A DNA stretch of 64,000 bases from Branchiibius sp. NY16-3462-2 (GCF_001594145.1 NZ_LVCF01000001.1:248001-312000), one strand, 5' to 3'. Positions 41,279-51,620 are shown, counted from the stretch's first letter. A program made the numbers and translations. The notes: generated by a model from the sequence alone, not told the origin.

Positions 41279-41868
41279 GAGGTCACCTGCTCACGCGATC
41301 CACCGGTCTTCGCCGAGGCGGCGGGCGCCGTCGGCGAAGCTTTCGCGATCGAAGGGTCCACCTGGGCCAGCCTCGCCTCCACGTGGTCCAGCCACCGCAG
41401 TTCCGCCTCGTCGGCGAACACCAATGACTCCAGCACCAGTTCCCAGGCCAGGTCATCACCGTTCTGCTGACGTTTGAGAAGGGTGAGATCCCGTAGGTGG
41501 GTCATCGTCGCCAGTCGCTGGGCCTGGACGATGTGCGACACGTCCACCCCGGGCACGGTGACCGCGATCGCCAACTTGATCGCCAACTCGTTGCGCGGCG
41601 TCTGGTCGTGAGGCACCGGCTCGGTCCACCATCGGGCCACCGCTGCGCGGCCCTGGGGCGTCAGCCGGTAGGCGATCCGGCCCTCGCTATCTGCGTCCCC
41701 GTCCCCCTCCACCAAACCGTCCCGCTCCAGGCGGCCGAGCGTTGTGTAGACCTGACCTACGTTCAGCGGCCATGTCCCGCCGGTGCGGGCCTCGAACTCC
41801 TGGCGCAGCTGGGCGCCGTACATCGGCTCGGTACCCAGCAGGGCCAGGATGCTCAACTTGATCGACAC
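41275..41868 (-). CDS. PadR family transcriptional regulator
   Basis: The 197-residue protein has the PadR winged helix (about 1-80; SILALLGTEPMYGAQLRQEFE, VYTTLGRLERDGLVEG, YRLTPQGR) and a C-terminal helical dimerisation domain (about 95-175). PadR proteins repress adjacent transporter genes until a drug or stress signal binds. The start is GTG 41868 with GGGGG 7 nt before it. Two copies of a palindrome lie just upstream (41887-41930) and are the likely operators, also covering the divergent GT87 gene. Confidence 0.92.
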   Translation of the reverse strand: MSIKLSILALLGTEPMYGAQLRQEFEARTGGTWPLNVGQVYTTLGRLERDGLVEGDGDADSEGRIAYRLTPQGRAAVARWWTEPVPHDQTPRNELAIKLAIAVTVPGVDVSHIVQAQRLATMTHLRDLTLLKRQQNGDDLAWELVLESLVFADEAELRWLDHVEARLAQVDPSIAKASPTAPAASAKTGGSREQVTS

Positions 41869-41886
41869 GGTCAGTCCCCCGTCGTG

Positions 41887-41930
41887 AATACCCGGTATTG
41901 TCCCAGCTTAACCTATGTATACCCGGTATT
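41887..41930. promoter_or_regulatory. Tandem palindromic operators, probably for PadR
   Basis: Two nearly identical 13-mers, AATACCCGGTATT (41887-41899) and TATACCCGGTATT (41918-41930), are palindromic (ATACC-C-GGTAT) and 31 bp apart, three helical turns, so they face the same side of the DNA. The second overlaps the first codons of the longest GT87 start. Dimer binding could repress both directions. Confidence 0.75.
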
Positions 41931-43009
41931 CAGTGAACTCCCTCTTGTGGCTGGTCTGCGCCCTCGGTGCGGCCGTGCTCGCGGTCCTGGCTGCTCGCTC
42001 GGGCCAGCTGCCCGACGATCTCGCCGTCTACCGGGGTGCGACCACGACCTGGCTGGGCGGCGGCGATCTCTATGCGTTCCATCGGGCGAACGGCGACGGG
42101 TTCACGTATCCACCCGCGGCCGGGCTGGTACTGCTGGCCACGGCACTGCTTCCCATCCCGGTGCTGGCGGCCGGCTGGGTTGTCTCGACCGCCGCGGCCT
42201 GCGCATGGTGCGCGGTCCGGCTCGGCCGCGCCGGTTCCGTACCGTCCGCAGTAGCGTTCGCCTTCCTGCTGTTCGCCGCCCCTGGCCGCAGCAACCTCGG
42301 CTTCGGCCAGGTCTCCGTCTTCGTCTTCGCCCTCACCCTCGTCGATGCGTGTGCACCTCCCCGGATGCTCAGGCGGGGGGTCCTGACCGGCGTAGCGGCG
42401 GCGATCAAGCTGACCCCGCTGCCGTTCGTCCTCATGTTCGCCGTACGGCGCGAGTGGGCTGACCTGCGCCGTTGCCTCGTCGCGGGTGGAGTGACGACCG
42501 CTGTCGGAGCACTCATCGCACCCGGCGCCACCGACGCGTATCTGCGAACCGGTGTCAGCGCCGTCTCGGTCGTCACCAACTGGAGCAGCACCGGCAACCA
42601 GTCGATCAGAGCAGCGCTCGCCCGAGGCGGTGTTGCCGGCCACTGGTGGCTACTGCTTGCCGCGCTGGTGATGACCGGTGCGCTGCGGTGGACGGCGCGA
42701 CGGCGTCATCAGGCACTCGAGGTGCGGGATTGGGCGATCGTGGGGTGCGCGACCATCCTGGCCTGCCCGGTGTCCTGGACCCACCACCGCTTCTGGGTGG
42801 TCGTGGCTCTTCTGCTGCCGGGCGTCTGGGCGCTCGGGTGGCGTCGATGGCTACGGGTCGCCCTCCTGTGCGCTACCGCCCTGGGACCCATCGGTGACTC
42901 GGACCTCATCGTCGTCGCCGTCACGCTCCTGGCGCTCGCTTCGTGGCGGCCACCCGCATGCTCAGCACCGGCAGTCGATCGTGAAAGACTCACGGTATGG
43001 CGGCAGTGA
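41915..43009 (+). CDS. GT87 polyprenol-phosphate-mannose-dependent mannosyltransferase-like
   Basis: The 364-residue polytopic protein matches DUF2029/GT87 (PimE/aG-type): a membrane helix, then DLAVYRGATTTWLGGGDLY with the catalytic-type acidic residues, GFTYPPAA, GQVSVFVFALTLVDA, AAIKLTPLPFVL and SWTHHRFWVV, with about nine helices. It would transfer mannose to a lipid or glycan on the outer face. ATG 41915 overlaps the second palindrome; GTG 41933 (VNSLLWL) is an equally likely start. It is divergent from padR and overlaps nfeD by 13 bp. Confidence 0.85.
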   Translation: MYTRYSVNSLLWLVCALGAAVLAVLAARSGQLPDDLAVYRGATTTWLGGGDLYAFHRANGDGFTYPPAAGLVLLATALLPIPVLAAGWVVSTAAACAWCAVRLGRAGSVPSAVAFAFLLFAAPGRSNLGFGQVSVFVFALTLVDACAPPRMLRRGVLTGVAAAIKLTPLPFVLMFAVRREWADLRRCLVAGGVTTAVGALIAPGATDAYLRTGVSAVSVVTNWSSTGNQSIRAALARGGVAGHWWLLLAALVMTGALRWTARRRHQALEVRDWAIVGCATILACPVSWTHHRFWVVVALLLPGVWALGWRRWLRVALLCATALGPIGDSDLIVVAVTLLALASWRPPACSAPAVDRERLTVWRQ

Positions 43010-43464
43010 TCTGGCTCATGGTGGGTCTGCTGCTCATTGCGGGCGAGACGCTGAGCGGCGATCTGTTCCTCCTCATGCTCGGCGGCGGCGCGCTGGCGGC
43101 AGCTGTTGCAGCGGTATTCGGTGCGCCCGTCTGGCTCGCCGCTCTCGTCTTCGCGTTGATCAGCGTGCTGCTGGTCGTGGGTGTGCGCCCGGTGCTCAAA
43201 CGCAAGATGACGGACGGCCCGATCGTGCCCACTGGAATCGATGCGTTGATCGGCCGCACGGCCACGACGCTGGGCGCGTTCGGCAACACCGGCGGCCAGA
43301 TCCGCATCGACGGGGACGTGTGGTCGGCGGAACCGGCCGATCCGGACGACTCGTTCAACAGAGGTGAGCAGGTGATCGTCGAACGCATCGACGGAGCCAC
43401 CGCCATCGTCAGCCGACCGCAATTGGCGGCCGGTACATCGGGGAATGAAGTGGGAGTGGATTGA
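42997..43464 (+). CDS. NfeD-like membrane protein
   Basis: The 155-residue protein has three N-terminal membrane helices (about 3-20, 26-44, 48-66) and a C-terminal OB-fold domain (about 85-145; ALIGRTATTLGAFGNTGGQIRIDGDVWSAE). NfeD proteins act with SPFH/flotillin proteins in membrane microdomain or protease complexes. The start lies inside the GT87 3' end and the stop is one base before the SPFH start, so coupling is tight. Confidence 0.92.
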   Translation: MAAVIWLMVGLLLIAGETLSGDLFLLMLGGGALAAAVAAVFGAPVWLAALVFALISVLLVVGVRPVLKRKMTDGPIVPTGIDALIGRTATTLGAFGNTGGQIRIDGDVWSAEPADPDDSFNRGEQVIVERIDGATAIVSRPQLAAGTSGNEVGVD

Positions 43465-43465
43465 G

Positions 43466-44728
43466 ATGGCTGCACTGATCGTCGCGATCGTGATCGTGCT
43501 GTTCGCGATCATCGTCGTCGCGAAGTCCGTGGCATTGGTACCGCAGGCCGAAGCCGCGGTCATCGAACGCCTGGGGCGCTACACCAAGACCGTGTCGGGA
43601 CAGTTGACCTTCCTGATCCCCTTCATCGACCGGATCCGGGCGAAGGTGGACCTGCGTGAACGGGTCGTGTCCTTCCCGCCGCAGCCGGTGATCACCGAGG
43701 ACAACCTGACCGTCCAGATCGACACCGTCGTCTACTTCCAGGTCACCGACCCGCGGGCCGCGGTCTACGAGATCAACGACTACATCGTCGGTGTCGAGCA
43801 GTTGACCACCACCACCCTGCGCAACGTGGTCGGCGGCATGACCCTGGAGGAGACCCTGACCTCCCGCGAGCGCATCAACAGCCAGTTGCGCGGTGTGCTC
43901 GACGAAGCCACCGGACGCTGGGGCCTGCGCGTCGCGCGGGTCGAGCTGAAGTCGATCTTCCCGCCGCCCTCCATCCAGGAGTCGATGGAGAAGCAGATGA
44001 AGGCCGACCGTGAGAAGCGGGCGACCATCCTTGCGGCAGAAGGACATCGGGAGTCGGCCATCAAGTCGGCCGAGGGTGACAAGCAGAGCCGGATCCTGGC
44101 CGCGGAAGGTGCCAAGCAGGCCGCGATCCTGGGCGCGGAGGGCGAGCGGCAGTCCGCGATCCTGCGCGCCGAGGGTGACCGGGCCGCCGCCTACCTGCGA
44201 GCACAAGGTGAGGCCAAGTCCATCGAGAAGACCTTCCAGGCGATCCGGGCCAGCAAGCCGACGCCGGAGTTGCTGGCCTACCAGTACCTCAACACGCTGC
44301 CCAAGATGGCTGAGGGCACCGCCAACAAGGTGTGGGTGCTGCCGGCGGACTTCGGTTCGGCGCTGCAGAGCTTCGCCAAGTCCTTCGGCACCCAGGGCCC
44401 GGACGGCGCGTTCCGTTACGAGTCCACGGACAACCCGCCGCCGGCGCCCGAGGACGATGTCGCCGACTGGTTCAAGACCCAGCGGGACCCGGCGGTGGCC
44501 AAGGCCGTTGCCGACGCGGAGGCCGTCGCCCGTACCTCGATCGACCCCGAACCGCCGCGGCCGAGTACGTCGACCGTGGACTCCGCGCCCACCACCACTC
44601 CCGTGCCGTCCACCTCCGCTCCCGACGCGCCGGCGCCCGGCACTCCCGCACAGCTCGGTGCGCCCGACCCGCAGCAGTATGAGTTGCCGCAGCAGCCGTC
44701 GGTGCAGGAAGAGCCCGGGCAGGCCTGA
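43466..44728 (+). CDS. SPFH/band 7 (stomatin/flotillin-like) protein
   Basis: The 420-residue protein has an N-terminal membrane helix (about 1-22), an SPFH domain (about 25-190; VPQAEAAVIERLGRYTKTVSG) and a helical segment with repeated AEG-x-R/K-x-S-A-I units (about 195-260), then a Pro/Thr/Ser-rich tail of about 70 residues. It is expected to oligomerise on the inner membrane with the NfeD partner encoded just upstream. ATG 43466, directly after the NfeD stop, was chosen over ATG 43445 because GGGAG precedes it. Confidence 0.93.
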   Translation: MAALIVAIVIVLFAIIVVAKSVALVPQAEAAVIERLGRYTKTVSGQLTFLIPFIDRIRAKVDLRERVVSFPPQPVITEDNLTVQIDTVVYFQVTDPRAAVYEINDYIVGVEQLTTTTLRNVVGGMTLEETLTSRERINSQLRGVLDEATGRWGLRVARVELKSIFPPPSIQESMEKQMKADREKRATILAAEGHRESAIKSAEGDKQSRILAAEGAKQAAILGAEGERQSAILRAEGDRAAAYLRAQGEAKSIEKTFQAIRASKPTPELLAYQYLNTLPKMAEGTANKVWVLPADFGSALQSFAKSFGTQGPDGAFRYESTDNPPPAPEDDVADWFKTQRDPAVAKAVADAEAVARTSIDPEPPRPSTSTVDSAPTTTPVPSTSAPDAPAPGTPAQLGAPDPQQYELPQQPSVQEEPGQA

Positions 44729-44731
44729 GGG

Positions 44732-45976
44732 TCAGATCGGGTTCCACGGCAGGGACGGGACGTGCATGAAACTCCAGCACCACCAGACCTGCCAGCCCAG
44801 GCCAAGGCACACCAACGCGACCGTCCGCGTGCGCATCAGCACGCGGGCGTCGCGGTCCTTCCAGCCGGCGCCGATCCACACCGCAATGATCGGGAAGAGG
44901 AAGATCGCGTACCGGTAGGTGCTGGTCCATGCGTCCACGACCGCGAGCAGGTAGAAGGCGTAGGCCGCTATCCAGGCCCGCAGCACCGGTCCCAGCGCCG
45001 CGGCCCACGGGCCGACGATCGAGATCACCACAACAGCGATCATGGACAGCACCCATAGCGGGGTCCAGGCTCCGAAGAAGAACCGTAGGTTGCGGAACCA
45101 CGGGGTGAAGAAGTTCACCGAACCGCCGGCCCGCCACGAGGACTGGGTCAACGCATACGCATCCGATTCGCCCGTGACTAGGGCCGCGATCGCAGGCCAC
45201 AGCACAGCGGACACGGCACAACTGATGAGTAGGAAGGCCATCCCGGCCCACTCGGCCCGCGGAATCGGCCGCTCGCGACGTGCGCGCCAGCGCCAGATCA
45301 CCGCGACGAGTGCGACCAGCCCCAGCGGCGGTGCGATCGGGCGCGCGAAACCGAACGCCAGCGCGACCAGTCCGGCGATCGCCCACTCCCCGCGGCTGAC
45401 CGCCAGGAGGAAGCCCACCAGCAGGAGCATGGCCAATGACTCGGTGTAGGCCAGTTGCAGCACGGGTGACATCGGCAACGTGGCGTAGACCGCGATCGTG
45501 CACAAGGTCGCGGTGCTGCCGATCAGCGGCCGTAGCAGCGGGATCATCAGCAGCGCGGCGGCCACCCCCAGCAGCAGCGCCAGCGTCGGCGCAACGACCG
45601 TGAAACTACCGCCGGTGACGGTCATGATGCCGCGCACCAGGAGCGGGAACGCAGGGAAGAACGCCCACGGGTTCTGCTGCACCGTGCCGGACTCGTCGCG
45701 GGGTAACTGCTTGGGATAGCCGTTCTCGGCGATAGTGCGGTACCAGTCGCCGTCCCACATGTGGGTGACGTCCCAGTACGACGCCCGCCCGGTTGCTCCG
45801 TGGGCGCCGGGCATGGTGCTCAGATCCTGCTGACTGGCGATCCACATCAACAGCACCGCGCTGAACGCCCGGGCCAGCAGATAGACCCCCAGCACCGCCC
45901 ACACGAGGCGCTGGGCGGCCAGTCGCTGCCACCAGGTCTCGCGCACCGCGGCGGGGCTCGTCGCCACCGACGTCAT
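44732..45976 (-). CDS. PIG-V-like integral membrane mannosyltransferase
   Basis: The 414-residue protein has about ten membrane helices and the family features of bacterial PIG-V-like glycosyltransferases: a first helix, then WDVTHMWDGDWYRTIAENGYP with the acidic catalytic-type residues on the outer face, PWAFFPAFPLL and QLAYTESLAMLLL. It probably uses polyprenyl-phosphate mannose. It is convergent with the SPFH gene (3-bp gap) and its ATG overlaps the tag stop (ATGA). Confidence 0.87.
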   Translation of the reverse strand: MTSVATSPAAVRETWWQRLAAQRLVWAVLGVYLLARAFSAVLLMWIASQQDLSTMPGAHGATGRASYWDVTHMWDGDWYRTIAENGYPKQLPRDESGTVQQNPWAFFPAFPLLVRGIMTVTGGSFTVVAPTLALLLGVAAALLMIPLLRPLIGSTATLCTIAVYATLPMSPVLQLAYTESLAMLLLVGFLLAVSRGEWAIAGLVALAFGFARPIAPPLGLVALVAVIWRWRARRERPIPRAEWAGMAFLLISCAVSAVLWPAIAALVTGESDAYALTQSSWRAGGSVNFFTPWFRNLRFFFGAWTPLWVLSMIAVVVISIVGPWAAALGPVLRAWIAAYAFYLLAVVDAWTSTYRYAIFLFPIIAVWIGAGWKDRDARVLMRTRTVALVCLGLGWQVWWCWSFMHVPSLPWNPI

Positions 45977-46548
45977 GCCGCGCCGCCGAAGTCACAGTCG
46001 ACCAGATGGTCGGTGACGACACCACAGGCTTGCATCGCGGCGTACATCGTGGTGGGTCCGATGTGCTCGAAACCGTTCTTGCGCAACGCCTTTGCCAGGG
46101 CGACCGACTCCGGGGTGGAAGCCGGTACCTCGGCGATCGAGCGGGGCCTGCGCAGCTGCGCCGGCTGGAAGGACCAGAAGAGTTCGACCAGTCCCCCGTC
46201 CTCGCGCAGTGCCACGGTGGCGCGGGCGTTCGCGATCGCCGCGTCGACCTTGCGCCGGTTGCGCACGATCCCGGCGTCCGCCATCAGTCGATCGCGGTCC
46301 TCATCGGTGAACGCCGCGACCGCGTCCGGGTCGAAGTCGGCGAACGCCGCCCTGAACGCGGGACGCTTGCGCAGGATCGTCAACCAGGACAGACCCGACT
46401 GGAACGCCTCCAGGGTGATGCGTTCCAGCAGCGCGGCCTCCTGCCGCACTGGCCGGCCCCACTCCTGGTCGTGGTAGGCGAGGTACTCGGGCCCGGCGCC
46501 CCAGGGGCAGCGCTGCCTGCCGTCCTCGCCGCGCACTGCGTTACCCAT
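45973..46548 (-). CDS. tag: DNA-3-methyladenine glycosylase I
   Basis: The 191-residue enzyme removes 3-methyladenine from DNA. It has RCPWGAGPEYLAYHDQEWG at the N-terminus, LEAFQSGLSWLTILRKRPAFRAAF and IGPTTMYAAMQACGVVTDHLVDCDF at the C-terminus. The zinc snap residues (C14, His near 26, His and Cys near 180) and the catalytic Glu in LEAFQ are present. It overlaps the SRPBCC gene by 8 bp and the mannosyltransferase gene by 4 bp. Equivalent to tagA, Rv1210. Confidence 0.95.
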   Translation of the reverse strand: MGNAVRGEDGRQRCPWGAGPEYLAYHDQEWGRPVRQEAALLERITLEAFQSGLSWLTILRKRPAFRAAFADFDPDAVAAFTDEDRDRLMADAGIVRNRRKVDAAIANARATVALREDGGLVELFWSFQPAQLRRPRSIAEVPASTPESVALAKALRKNGFEHIGPTTMYAAMQACGVVTDHLVDCDFGGAA

Positions 46549-46981
46549 CCAGGGACTCCGCGGTCCGTGCCATCGCGCTCACGGCGTGCTGGTAGACGGC
46601 CCGGGAGATCAACGTGTTCACGGGACCGGCGATCCGCGCCCAGCGCCAGGCCGGGACCACGTCCGCGGTCCAGACGACCTGGCTGCCGTCCCCGTGCGGA
46701 TGCACCTGCACGTGCACCTCACCGGTGAGCACCGATCCGGTCTTGCGTACGGCGTAGGCCTGCGGCGCGTCGTACGTCGTGATGGTCATCGGGTCGGCCA
46801 GGGTGACCGGTCCGATACGGGTCGTGCCCACGATGGTGTCGCCCACCTGGTCGCCCGCCCCGCTGGTGACCGTGACCTTCGTAAAGGGGAAGTACGCCGA
46901 GTGGCGGGCGAATTCGCTGGCGGCCCGCCACAGCCGCCCGGGGTCCGCGGTGCTGTGCGCCCGGACCGTCACCGACGTCAC
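46541..46981 (-). CDS. SRPBCC (START-like) family protein
   Basis: The 146-residue protein has the SRPBCC beta-helix pattern: TVRAHSTADPGRLWRAASEFARHSAYFP, then strands ending in a long C-terminal helix (NTLISRAVYQHAVSAMARTAESL). Such proteins form a hydrophobic pocket for lipids or polyketides. The ligand is unknown. It is coupled to the DivIVA-motif gene upstream (4-bp overlap) and to tag downstream. Confidence 0.85.
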   Translation of the reverse strand: MTSVTVRAHSTADPGRLWRAASEFARHSAYFPFTKVTVTSGAGDQVGDTIVGTTRIGPVTLADPMTITTYDAPQAYAVRKTGSVLTGEVHVQVHPHGDGSQVVWTADVVPAWRWARIAGPVNTLISRAVYQHAVSAMARTAESLDG

Positions 46982-47307
46982 GCCGGGCCGGGTCCGTCGG
47001 TGAGGGTGTCGAAGCGCTGACCGGCCAGCTCGGCGATCCGCGCGTCCCTCTCGGCCAGTTCCCGGTCCTTTTCCGCCAACGCATCGCGCAGCCGGTCCAG
47101 GGTGTCATCGACCTGGCCCATCCGGTACCCGCGCAACGTCTGGTCGAACCGCAGGCTGTCCACATCGTCCGGGGTCACGGTCGGCGGGAGCTGCTCGAAC
47201 GGGCTGGTACGTACCGGCGGATCCAGGTGGCCGCCGTACAGCCCGATGACGCCCGCGACCACCAGGCCGACCACGAGCACCAGCAGAACGATCAGGAACG
47301 CAAACAC
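46978..47307 (-). CDS. Membrane-anchored DivIVA-motif protein
   Basis: The 109-residue protein has one N-terminal membrane helix (about 2-24), a linker and the DivIVA-domain turn plus coiled coil: VDSLRFDQTLRGYRMGQVDDTLDRLRDAL followed by heptads of Lys/Glu/Arg. The VDSL-RF-x-RGY motif is the membrane-curvature/GYD-type signature of DivIVA proteins, here in a minimal form. It could link the cell pole or septum to a partner. GTG start at 47307; 4 bp from the dapE stop. Confidence 0.82.
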   Translation of the reverse strand: MFAFLIVLLVLVVGLVVAGVIGLYGGHLDPPVRTSPFEQLPPTVTPDDVDSLRFDQTLRGYRMGQVDDTLDRLRDALAEKDRELAERDARIAELAGQRFDTLTDGPGPA

Positions 47308-47311
47308 CTCG

Positions 47312-48376
47312 CTAGCGTAACCATCGCGTCAGAGCCTGCAGCGCCTGCGTGATCTGGGCCTCGTCGCACCATTCGTCCTCGGTGTGCGCCAGGTTGGGGT
47401 CCCCGGGGCCGAAGTTGACCGCCGGCACCCCGAGGGCCGAGAGGCGCGCCACGTCAGTCCAGCCCTCCTTGGCGACCACGGGCAGCCCGAGAGCATCGAC
47501 GAAGGCCCGGGCTGCCGGCTTGTCCAGACCCGGGCGGGCACCGTCCGCGGCGTCGGTGAGCTCGACCAGGTAACCGCTGAAGACCTGCTGCACGTGCTCG
47601 AACGCTTCGGCGGCGCTCTTGTTGGGGGCGAACCGGTAGTTGACGGTGACCACGCACTTGTCCGGGATCACGTTGCCGGCGATACCGCCCGCAATGCCGA
47701 CCGCGTTCAGCGCCTCGTGGTAGTCCAACCCGTCCACGTTGACCGTCGCCGGTTCGTAGGCCGACAGTCGGCCCAGGATCGCGCCCGCCTCGTGGATCGC
47801 GTTGTGCCCGTTCCACGGTCGCGCCGAGTGCGCCGAGATGCCCTTGGCAGTCACGTCCACGCGCAGCGTGCCCTTGCAGCCACCTTCGATCCCTCCGTCG
47901 GTGGGCTCCAGCAGCACCGCGAAGTCCGCGGTCAGCAGGCCGGGCTGGGTCCTGGCCAGTCGCCCGAGGCCGTTGAACTGGTCCTCGATCTCCTCGCAGT
48001 CGTAGAAGACGTAGGTGATGTCGCGGCTGGGCTCAGGCAGCGTCGCCGCGAGCGCCAACTGCACCGCGACCCCACCCTTCATGTCGGTGCTGCCCCGGCC
48101 GAGCAACCGGCCGCCGATCCGCTGGCTGGGGACGTTGGGCGGATCGGTGATCGGGACGGTGTCGATGTGCCCGGCCAGGATCACGCGCTCGTCGCGGCCC
48201 AGGTCGGTGCGGGCCACGATCGCGTTGCCGTCGCGCACCACCTGCAGATGGGTGAGCGGCGCCAGCGCCGCTTTGATGGCATCGGCGAGTTCGCGCTCGT
48301 CCTTGCTGACGGAGGGCACGTCGCAGAGTGCGGCGGCGAGCGCGACAACGTCCTGCTGCAGATCGAGGTGGGACAT
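47312..48376 (-). CDS. dapE: Succinyl-diaminopimelate desuccinylase
   Basis: The 354-residue M20 enzyme hydrolyses N-succinyl-LL-DAP in lysine and peptidoglycan precursor synthesis. Metal and catalytic motifs are GHIDTVP, GSTDMKGG, DCEEIEDQFNGL and the dimerisation domain KGISAHSARPWNGHNAIH; ISAHSARPW is typical of actinobacterial DapE. The frame is open far upstream; ATG 48376 fits the N-terminus and lies 6 nt after CAAGAT. It is divergent from dapD, with 60 bp between the starts. Confidence 0.95.
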   Translation of the reverse strand: MSHLDLQQDVVALAAALCDVPSVSKDERELADAIKAALAPLTHLQVVRDGNAIVARTDLGRDERVILAGHIDTVPITDPPNVPSQRIGGRLLGRGSTDMKGGVAVQLALAATLPEPSRDITYVFYDCEEIEDQFNGLGRLARTQPGLLTADFAVLLEPTDGGIEGGCKGTLRVDVTAKGISAHSARPWNGHNAIHEAGAILGRLSAYEPATVNVDGLDYHEALNAVGIAGGIAGNVIPDKCVVTVNYRFAPNKSAAEAFEHVQQVFSGYLVELTDAADGARPGLDKPAARAFVDALGLPVVAKEGWTDVARLSALGVPAVNFGPGDPNLAHTEDEWCDEAQITQALQALTRWLR

Positions 48377-48436
48377 ACCCCCATCTTGCCGTGGGACGCT
48401 GCGGCCCCCGCGATGGTGGTCACCTACCCTGGGGCC

Positions 48437-49369
48437 ATGACGCAGCGACCGGCGTGGGGATACGGCCTGATCACCTTGACCGAGGGCGGGCAGGCGCTGG
48501 ACGCCTGGTTCCCGACCCCCGTCCTGGAACAGGCGCCGGCGGATGATCCGTATGCGGCCCCGGCGGACCTGGCGGCGCTGGCCGACGAGGACCCCGCACG
48601 CGGCGTACGCCGAGTGGTCCGGCAGGTGAGCATCGACCTGGACGCCGCGCCTGCGGACGTCCCGGACGCGTACCTGCGGTTGCACCTGCTCTCCCACCGG
48701 TTGGTGCTGCCCAACTCGATCAACCTGGACGGGTTGTTCGGGGTGCTGGTCAACGTGGTGTGGACCAATCGCGGTCCGTGCGCGGTGGAGGACTTCGAGA
48801 CGACCCGGCTGCGGATGCTGCTCGACGGTCCGGTCGCGGTGTTCGGCGTGGACAAGTTCCCGCGGATGACCGACTACGTGGTGCCCTCCGGTGTCCGCAT
48901 CGCCGACGCCGACCGGGTGCGCCTGGGTGCGCACCTGGCGCCCGGCACGACGGTCATGCACGAGGGGTTCTGCAACTTCAACGCCGGCACGCTGGGCACC
49001 TCGATGGTGGAGGGCCGCATCTCCCAGGGCGTCGTGGTCGGGGACGGCTCCGACCTGGGTGGTGGCGCCTCGATCATGGGCACGCTGTCCGGCGGTGGCA
49101 CCGAACGCGTCGTGATCGGGCAGCGCTGCCTGATCGGCGCGGAGGCCGGCGTGGGCATCAGCCTGGGCGACGACAGCGTGGTGGAGGCGGGGCTCTACGT
49201 GACCGCAGGCACCAAGGTCACGCTGCCGGACGGGCAGGTCGTGAAGGCCCGCGAACTGTCCGGGCAACCCGGCCTGCTGTTCATCCGCGACTCCACGACT
49301 GGTGTGGTGCTGGCCAAGTCCCGCACAGGCACGGGGATCACGCTCAACGATGCCCTCCACGCCAACTGA
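48437..49369 (+). CDS. dapD: Tetrahydrodipicolinate N-succinyltransferase
   Basis: The 310-residue trimeric left-handed beta-helix enzyme uses succinyl-CoA to open tetrahydrodipicolinate, two steps before DapE. The actinobacterial-type sequence shows hexapeptide repeats (ISQGVVVGDGSDLGGGASIMG, RVVIGQRCLIGAEAGVGISLGDDSVVEAG) and MHEGFCNFNAGTLGTSMVEGR. ATG 48437 follows TACCCT by 6 nt, a leaderless start. Its 3' end overlaps the next gene by 20 bp. Confidence 0.95.
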   Translation: MTQRPAWGYGLITLTEGGQALDAWFPTPVLEQAPADDPYAAPADLAALADEDPARGVRRVVRQVSIDLDAAPADVPDAYLRLHLLSHRLVLPNSINLDGLFGVLVNVVWTNRGPCAVEDFETTRLRMLLDGPVAVFGVDKFPRMTDYVVPSGVRIADADRVRLGAHLAPGTTVMHEGFCNFNAGTLGTSMVEGRISQGVVVGDGSDLGGGASIMGTLSGGGTERVVIGQRCLIGAEAGVGISLGDDSVVEAGLYVTAGTKVTLPDGQVVKARELSGQPGLLFIRDSTTGVVLAKSRTGTGITLNDALHAN

Positions 49370-50270
49370 GGACCCGCGTGGCGTCGAGGCGTTCGACGAC
49401 CACGACTTCTACGACGAAGAGCACCGCCGCCACCCGCTGCGGCGCGCGCTCGGCTGCCTGCTGCCGTTGGCGCTGATCGCCGGCGCGGGGTACGGCGGGT
49501 GGCGGTTCTACGAGCACACCCGGGACAACTGGGGCAGCCCGACCTGTCAGGTGCGGGCGGACAAGTTCGTCTACGAGTGGACGCCCGAGCAGGCGGCCAA
49601 CGCCTCGACCATCACCGTGGTCGGCACCCTCAAACGCGCCCTGCCCGACCACGCCGCGACGATCGCCCTCACGACGGCGATCCAGGAGTCCAAACTGCGC
49701 AATCTGACGTACGGCGACCGGGACTCCCTGGGGCTCTTCCAGCAACGTCCTTCGATGGGTTGGGGCACCTCGGCCCAGATCCTCGATCCGGTCTACTCGA
49801 CCAACGCGTTCTACACCGCAATGTTGAAAGTGCCTGATTGGCAGACTGATTCGGTCGGAGCCGTGGCGCAGGCGGTGCAGAAGAGCGGGTTCCCCGACGC
49901 GTACGACGAGCACGTCGACCAGGGCCGGACGTTGGCGACGGTGCTGTCGGGTCAGGTCAACGAGGGGGTCGGCTGCCGGTTGGACGCGGTCACCGGAAGC
50001 GCGGATCCAGCGGCGACGGCGGCGAAGCTGACGGCGCAGAGCGGCGTGCGGGGAACGGTGTCCGGGTCATCCCTGACGGTGTCGGCGAAGTCGCCGCAAG
50101 TAGCCCGCGCCGTCGCGAACTGGGCTGTGACACATGCTGATTCGGACAAGGTCACCGCGGTCACGGTCGGTAGCCGGCAGTGGCAGCGGTTGCGCGGCGA
50201 GGACGGTCTGGTGTGGCATGACGCAGACCGCGCGACCTCTGGCGACACCGTGGTGCGGATCGACTTCTGA
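49350..50270 (+). CDS. Membrane-anchored lysozyme-like protein of unknown function
   Basis: The 306-residue protein has an acidic/basic cytosolic N-terminus, one membrane helix (about 33-50) and an extracytoplasmic domain containing AIQESKLRNLTYGDRDSLGLFQQRPSMGWGT (about 110-140). This motif, common in actinobacterial proteins sometimes labelled heavy-metal transporters, resembles the glutamate-centred active site of lytic transglycosylases. Peptidoglycan cleavage is an inference. ATG 49350 lies within the end of dapD, so the two are coupled. Confidence 0.8.
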   Translation: MPSTPTEDPRGVEAFDDHDFYDEEHRRHPLRRALGCLLPLALIAGAGYGGWRFYEHTRDNWGSPTCQVRADKFVYEWTPEQAANASTITVVGTLKRALPDHAATIALTTAIQESKLRNLTYGDRDSLGLFQQRPSMGWGTSAQILDPVYSTNAFYTAMLKVPDWQTDSVGAVAQAVQKSGFPDAYDEHVDQGRTLATVLSGQVNEGVGCRLDAVTGSADPAATAAKLTAQSGVRGTVSGSSLTVSAKSPQVARAVANWAVTHADSDKVTAVTVGSRQWQRLRGEDGLVWHDADRATSGDTVVRIDF

Positions 50271-50280
50271 GGGCGAACGA

Positions 50281-50312
50281 AGCGGCCCCGGGACCGAAGT
50301 CTCGGGGCCGCT
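50281..50312. terminator. Terminator between the lysozyme-like gene and gltA
   Basis: AGCGGCCCCG (50281-50290) pairs with CGGGGCCGCT (50303-50312), with further pairing outside through AACGA/TCGTT. It lies 11 bp after one stop and 19 bp before the other in a convergent pair. Confidence 0.85.
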
Positions 50313-50330
50313 GGCTCGTTCAGGTGCGGT

Positions 50331-51620
<1,290 letters not shown>

